DNA of 44,105 bases from Bacteroidaceae bacterium. Its GTDB lineage: Bacteria; Bacteroidota; Bacteroidia; Bacteroidales; Bacteroidaceae. Made by a program: the position numbers and the translations under genes. This document shows positions 40,872 to 44,105 of the stretch, piece after piece (the stretch's first letter is position 1; each line of letters opens with the position of its first letter). The stretch is taken from contig JAILKU010000070.1 in NCBI GenBank assembly GCA_024693505.1, forward strand, positions 1 to 44,105, written 5' to 3'. The notes below the pieces were generated by a model that saw only the letters and a list, made by a program, of their open reading frames with translations, was not told where the DNA came from and did not search any database.

Positions 40872-42316
40872 TGGCGAATATGAAATCTCTGGCCAAGGAC
40901 ACGGCCATCTACGGTTTATCGAGTATAGTGGGGCGCTTCCTTAACTATTGGTTGGTGCCGCTCTATACCCATTATATGCCCACGGAGTCGGGCGACTACG
41001 GAATCTCAACTAATCTCTATGCCTATACGGCACTCATTTTGGTGGTGCTGACTTTTGGCATGGAGACTACACTTTTCCGGTTTGCCAATGAAGAGGGAGA
41101 AAAACCGGATACGGTCTTCTCTACGGGCTTTGGCATGATCGCCTCGCTCACAGCCGTGTTCCTGATCCTTGTTTTCGGTTTCATTACGCCCATTGCCGAC
41201 CGTCTGGGCTATGCCGGGCACCACAACTACCTGCTGATGATGGCGGCTGTGGTGGCGATGGATGCCCTGCAGGCACTTCCCTTCTCCTATCTGCGCTTTC
41301 AGAAGCGTCCCATCCGTTTCGCCACATTGAAACTATTGTTCATCGTCTTCAACATCGGGTTGAACGTGCTTTACTTCGTAGTGTTACACAAAACCAGTGT
41401 CTTCTACGTCTTTGCCCTCAACTTGGTATGTACGAGTCTTATCATGCTGCTTTTCCTCCCGGAATTGTTTAAGATACAATGGCAGTTTGACGGGAAACTA
41501 CTGAAGCGGATGCTCTCTTACTCATGGCCCATCCTCATTCTGGGCATCGCCGGCATCCTGAACCAGGTAGCCGACAAAATCATGTTTCCCCTGGCATATC
41601 CTGATAAAGCCGATGCCAACGTTCAGCTGGGCATTTACGGCGGTTGTGTAAAGATAGCCATGATTATGGCGATGATCACACAGGCTTTCCGCTATGCCTA
41701 TGAACCCATTGTCTTTGCCAAAGCCAAGGACGGCGACAAGAACGAGTACTACGCCGTGGCGATGAAGTATTTCCTCATCTTCACCCTGCTGGCTTTCCTT
41801 TGCGTGATGGGATACATCGACGTGCTCCAGCTCATCCTTGGCCGTGGCTATCGCGAGGGAATGGCGGTGGTGCCTATCGTTATGGTTGCAGAGATAATGA
41901 TGGGCGTCTATTTCAACCTCTCGTTTTGGTACAAGCTCATTGACCGGACCATCTACGGCGCCTGGTTCTCGCTGGCGGGCTGCGCTGTTCTCTTCCTGAT
42001 CAATTACCTGTTTATCCCGCAGTACAGCTACATGGCTTGCGCATGGGGTGGGGTGGCAGGTTACGGAACGGCCATGGTGCTCTCCTACATCGTCGGCCAG
42101 CAGAAGAACCCCATTCCCTATCCCATGAAGAGCATCATGGTCTATGTGCTCCTGACCGCCCTCATCTATGCCGTCATGCACTTCACGTCAAGTTGGCACC
42201 TGGCCCTGCGCCTCGTGCTAAACACCCTGCTTATCCTGGCCTTCCTGGCCTATATCATTCATCACGACTTTCCTCTCAGGAGTTTGCCCTATGTGGGCCG
42301 CTTCTTCCGGAAATAA
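40871..42316 (+). CDS. Oligosaccharide flippase / polysaccharide biosynthesis membrane protein
   Basis: A 481-residue inner membrane protein with 12-14 hydrophobic segments, of the MATE/Wzx (MOP) superfamily. The start MANMKSLAKDTAIYGLSSIVGRFLNY and PLYTHYMPTESGDYG is characteristic. The ATG at 40871 overlaps the previous stop by one base; the frame extends to 40823, but only inside the upstream gene. Such proteins flip lipid-linked oligosaccharides to the outer leaflet. No glycosyltransferase genes are nearby, so its cargo is unclear; a general role in cell-envelope glycan export or lipid II-like transport is possible. It is last in the run starting at 36439. Confidence 0.88.
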   Translation: MANMKSLAKDTAIYGLSSIVGRFLNYWLVPLYTHYMPTESGDYGISTNLYAYTALILVVLTFGMETTLFRFANEEGEKPDTVFSTGFGMIASLTAVFLILVFGFITPIADRLGYAGHHNYLLMMAAVVAMDALQALPFSYLRFQKRPIRFATLKLLFIVFNIGLNVLYFVVLHKTSVFYVFALNLVCTSLIMLLFLPELFKIQWQFDGKLLKRMLSYSWPILILGIAGILNQVADKIMFPLAYPDKADANVQLGIYGGCVKIAMIMAMITQAFRYAYEPIVFAKAKDGDKNEYYAVAMKYFLIFTLLAFLCVMGYIDVLQLILGRGYREGMAVVPIVMVAEIMMGVYFNLSFWYKLIDRTIYGAWFSLAGCAVLFLINYLFIPQYSYMACAWGGVAGYGTAMVLSYIVGQQKNPIPYPMKSIMVYVLLTALIYAVMHFTSSWHLALRLVLNTLLILAFLAYIIHHDFPLRSLPYVGRFFRK

Positions 42317-42342
42317 TTTCAAACAATTTAAACACTTTAACC

Positions 42343-43719
42343 ATGGAAAAGAAAAAAGTTAAGAAAGAGGAAGCCCAGAAAAAGGGCATGACTCGAAGAG
42401 AGTTCCTGGCAGCCTCCGCTACGGGTCTGGCCGGATTCATGATTCTTCCCAGCTTCACCATCGACGGTGTGCGCATCGCTCCCAGCGACCGCGTGGTAAT
42501 GGGCTTCGTAGGCCTTGGACAGCAGGGCTGCAGCGACTTCCGCAGCTTCACGGGCTGCCCGGGTGTGCAGGTGGCAGCCGGCTGCGATGTGGACAGCATC
42601 AAGCGCGAGCGTTTCCGCCGCTATGTGACGGGTTGGCAGAAGGAGAAGAGCATGCCCCAGCGCTGCGACCTCTATGAGGAGTACGAGCGTATGCTGGAGC
42701 GCAAGGACATCGACGCCATCGAGATTGCCACACCCGACCACTGGCATGCCCTCGTGGCCATCCACTCCCTGCAGGCCGGCAAGGACGTTTATCTGCAGAA
42801 GCCCCTGGCCTACACCATCACCGAGGGCCTGGCCGTGCAGCGTGCCGTGCGCGCCAACGGACGCATCCTGCAGATGGGAAGCCAGCAGCGCAGCAGCCAG
42901 GAATTCATCACCGCCATCGCACTGGTACGTTCCGGCGCCCTGGGCGACATCAAGGAGGTATGGTGCCGCGTAGGCGATCCCCCAAAGCCCTTCGACCTGC
43001 CCGAGATGCCCGTGCCCGAGAACCTGAACTTCAACCTCTGGCTCGGCCCGCTGAACAATCCCAAGATCCACTATCATCCCGACATCTGCCCCGTCGTGAC
43101 CCTCGACCCCGACCAGAACGAGAAGCTGTGGGGCGCCTGGCGCTGGTATGAGGAGACCGGCAACGGCTATCCCGCCGACTGGGGAGCTCACATGTACGAC
43201 ATCGCACAGGCCGCATTAGGCATGGACGGACTGGGCCCCGTAGAGTTCATCCCCAAGGGCTACAACGGCGCCGAGTGGCTCACCATGAAGTACGCCAACG
43301 GCATCATCATGCAGGAGCGTCCCTACCGCGAGGACAACGACTCGCAGGGCATCAAGTTCATCGGCGACAAGGGCTGGCTGAAGGTGGCCCGCGGCTACAT
43401 CGAGTGCTCCGACAGCAAACTCCTGAAGAAGCAGCAGGAGGAGATTGCAGCAGGCCAGTACGAGGTCAGCTCACCCCACATGCAGCACTTCATCGACGGC
43501 ATCCGCGAGCACAAGGACCCCAACGCTCCCGTCGAGTACGGCTGCAGCACGAACACCCTGTGCTGCATCACCAACATCGCCCGCGAGCTGAAGCGCCCCG
43601 TGAAGTGGAACCCCGCCACGCTGAGCTTCGAGGGCGACAAGGAGGCCTTCGCACACCGTCTGTACTACTACGAGTACCGTCGTCCCTACAAGCTGCCCTA
43701 CCTGGAGCGCCGCGGATAA
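42343..43719 (+). CDS. Tat-exported Gfo/Idh/MocA-family oxidoreductase
   Basis: A 458-residue protein with a twin-arginine signal (TRREFLAASATGLAGF, Arg18-Arg19), so it is folded with cofactor and exported. The Rossmann part has VVMGFVGLGQQG and AAGCDVDSIKRERF, then IEIATPDHWHALVAIHSLQA. The usual EKP motif reads LQKPLAY, with Gln for Glu. The C-terminal part has ADWGAHMYDIAQAALGMDG. Exported members such as the glycosidase group GH109 use NAD-dependent redox chemistry on sugars; whether this one is a glycosidase, isomerase or dehydrogenase is open. The frame is open back to 42037, but only the ATG at 42343 gives the Tat signal. The gene is very GC-rich with few codons used, suggesting high expression. 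Confidence 0.9.
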   Translation: MEKKKVKKEEAQKKGMTRREFLAASATGLAGFMILPSFTIDGVRIAPSDRVVMGFVGLGQQGCSDFRSFTGCPGVQVAAGCDVDSIKRERFRRYVTGWQKEKSMPQRCDLYEEYERMLERKDIDAIEIATPDHWHALVAIHSLQAGKDVYLQKPLAYTITEGLAVQRAVRANGRILQMGSQQRSSQEFITAIALVRSGALGDIKEVWCRVGDPPKPFDLPEMPVPENLNFNLWLGPLNNPKIHYHPDICPVVTLDPDQNEKLWGAWRWYEETGNGYPADWGAHMYDIAQAALGMDGLGPVEFIPKGYNGAEWLTMKYANGIIMQERPYREDNDSQGIKFIGDKGWLKVARGYIECSDSKLLKKQQEEIAAGQYEVSSPHMQHFIDGIREHKDPNAPVEYGCSTNTLCCITNIARELKRPVKWNPATLSFEGDKEAFAHRLYYYEYRRPYKLPYLERRG

Positions 43720-43751
43720 AGGAGAAACATCCAACCCCTATAGAATGCAGA

Positions 43752-43785
43752 AGAGGGTGTGCCGTTGGGCACGCCCTCTTTGCTT
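43752..43785 (+). terminator. Intrinsic terminator after the Gfo/Idh/MocA gene
   Basis: AGAGGGTGTGCC pairs with GGCACGCCCTCT over a GTTG loop (43752-43779), with one G-T pair, followed by a T-rich tail. Confidence 0.88.
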
Positions 43786-44105
43786 TAGTACTTTGTGCTT
43801 TTGATATTGCTCACACTCGCAAAACAAGAATTTTGCAAATGCAAAAATGCAAAAATGCAAACTGCAATAACTGCAATAACTGCAATACCCCCCTCATCTG
43901 GGAGAGGATGGGGGCGTACTGCGGATTGTGGGTTTGCTATAGGCGGGTATAAATTTTACGGGAGGCGGGTCTAGTAAATTCTGGAGGCGGGTCTAGTAAA
44001 TTCTGGAGGCGGGTCTAGCATACAGAGGGATATAGAGCGGTCGTCATATTGCAATATTGCATTGCATTCACTTTTATCGGAAGTTAGCGGATGAGGGATT
44101 GTTGG
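43786..44105. other. Gene-free right end with the second copy of the dispersed element
   Basis: No gene seen. It holds a TGCAAAAA cluster (43834-43861), a 9-bp CTGCAATAA triplet (43862-43887), a block ending in GCGGATTGTGG and GTTTGCTATA (about 43900-43941), the GGCGGGT array and a palindromic GTCATATTGCAATATT (44043-44058). The last 45 bp show nothing recognisable. Confidence 0.75.
43942..44014. repeat. 22-bp tandem array, GGCGGGT type (4 units), right copy of dispersed element
   Basis: GGCGGGT starts at 43942, 43964, 43986 and 44008. The first unit ends in TAAATTTTACGGGA like the left copy, while the next two carry CTAGTAAATTCTGGA instead. Orientation is opposite to 6095-6182. Confidence 0.9.

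Overview
The window reads as a chromosomal segment of a Bacteroidales bacterium, most likely Prevotella or a close relative. Three things point there: Bacteroidota-type promoters (TTTG, about 20 nt, then TAnnTTTG), many glycoside hydrolases behind lipoprotein or Sec signals, and housekeeping genes of Bacteroidota type (meso-DAP dehydrogenase, a YbeY with Asp as the third metal ligand, fused SpmA-SpmB). Genus level is inference, since no rRNA or other marker gene is present.

Layout. 1-3314 (+): end of a glucuronoxylan cluster, with a GPH-type sugar symporter (cut by the window edge), a cytoplasmic GH43 and a GH67 alpha-glucuronidase. 3383-5452 (-): a fasciclin-domain lipoprotein. 5453-6451: about 1 kb without genes, packed with repeats. 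6452-11902 (+): a large GH106-like protein and a lipoprotein of unrecognised family. 22026-11934 (-): cysS followed in one direction by GH2, GH16, GH3 and a GH78-like gene with short gaps. 22752-27478 (+): ddh, an AraC regulator and a GH78 alpha-L-rhamnosidase. 27802-29118 (-): a FadL-type outer membrane protein. 29255-30109 (-): a second AraC regulator, divergent from 30240-35550 (+), which holds a small ORF, class II aldolase, GH92, D-lyxose isomerase and PfkB kinase. 35504-36046 (-): a 5'-truncated tyrosine recombinase. 36439-42316 (+): S41 protease, ybeY, ruvB, a SpmA-SpmB fusion and a flippase. 42343-43719 (+): a Tat-exported Gfo/Idh/MocA protein with a strong terminator.

How the genes work together. 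The enzymes suggest stepwise breakdown of plant polysaccharides: glucuronoxylan at the left edge, and rhamnose-, galactose- or glucose-containing glycans in the middle. No SusC/SusD pair is present, so these are either satellites of polysaccharide utilisation loci or orphan loci. The 30-35.5 kb operon looks like a self-contained route from a GH92-released sugar through isomerase, kinase and aldolase to triose-level products. This is inferred from family membership.

The most unusual content is non-coding. A composite dispersed element appears twice in inverted orientation (5904-6300 and 43834-44058) with the same module order, including a 22-bp-periodic GGCGGGT array. Seven octamers in exact 11-bp register form a large dyad between cysS and ddh. 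The cysS promoter is carried on a tandemly duplicated 85-bp unit. Further arrays of 42, 21 and 22 bp period lie at 27.5 and 36.1 kb. The two divergent leaders at 30.1-30.2 kb mirror each other. No tRNA, rRNA, CRISPR array or complete insertion sequence was found.
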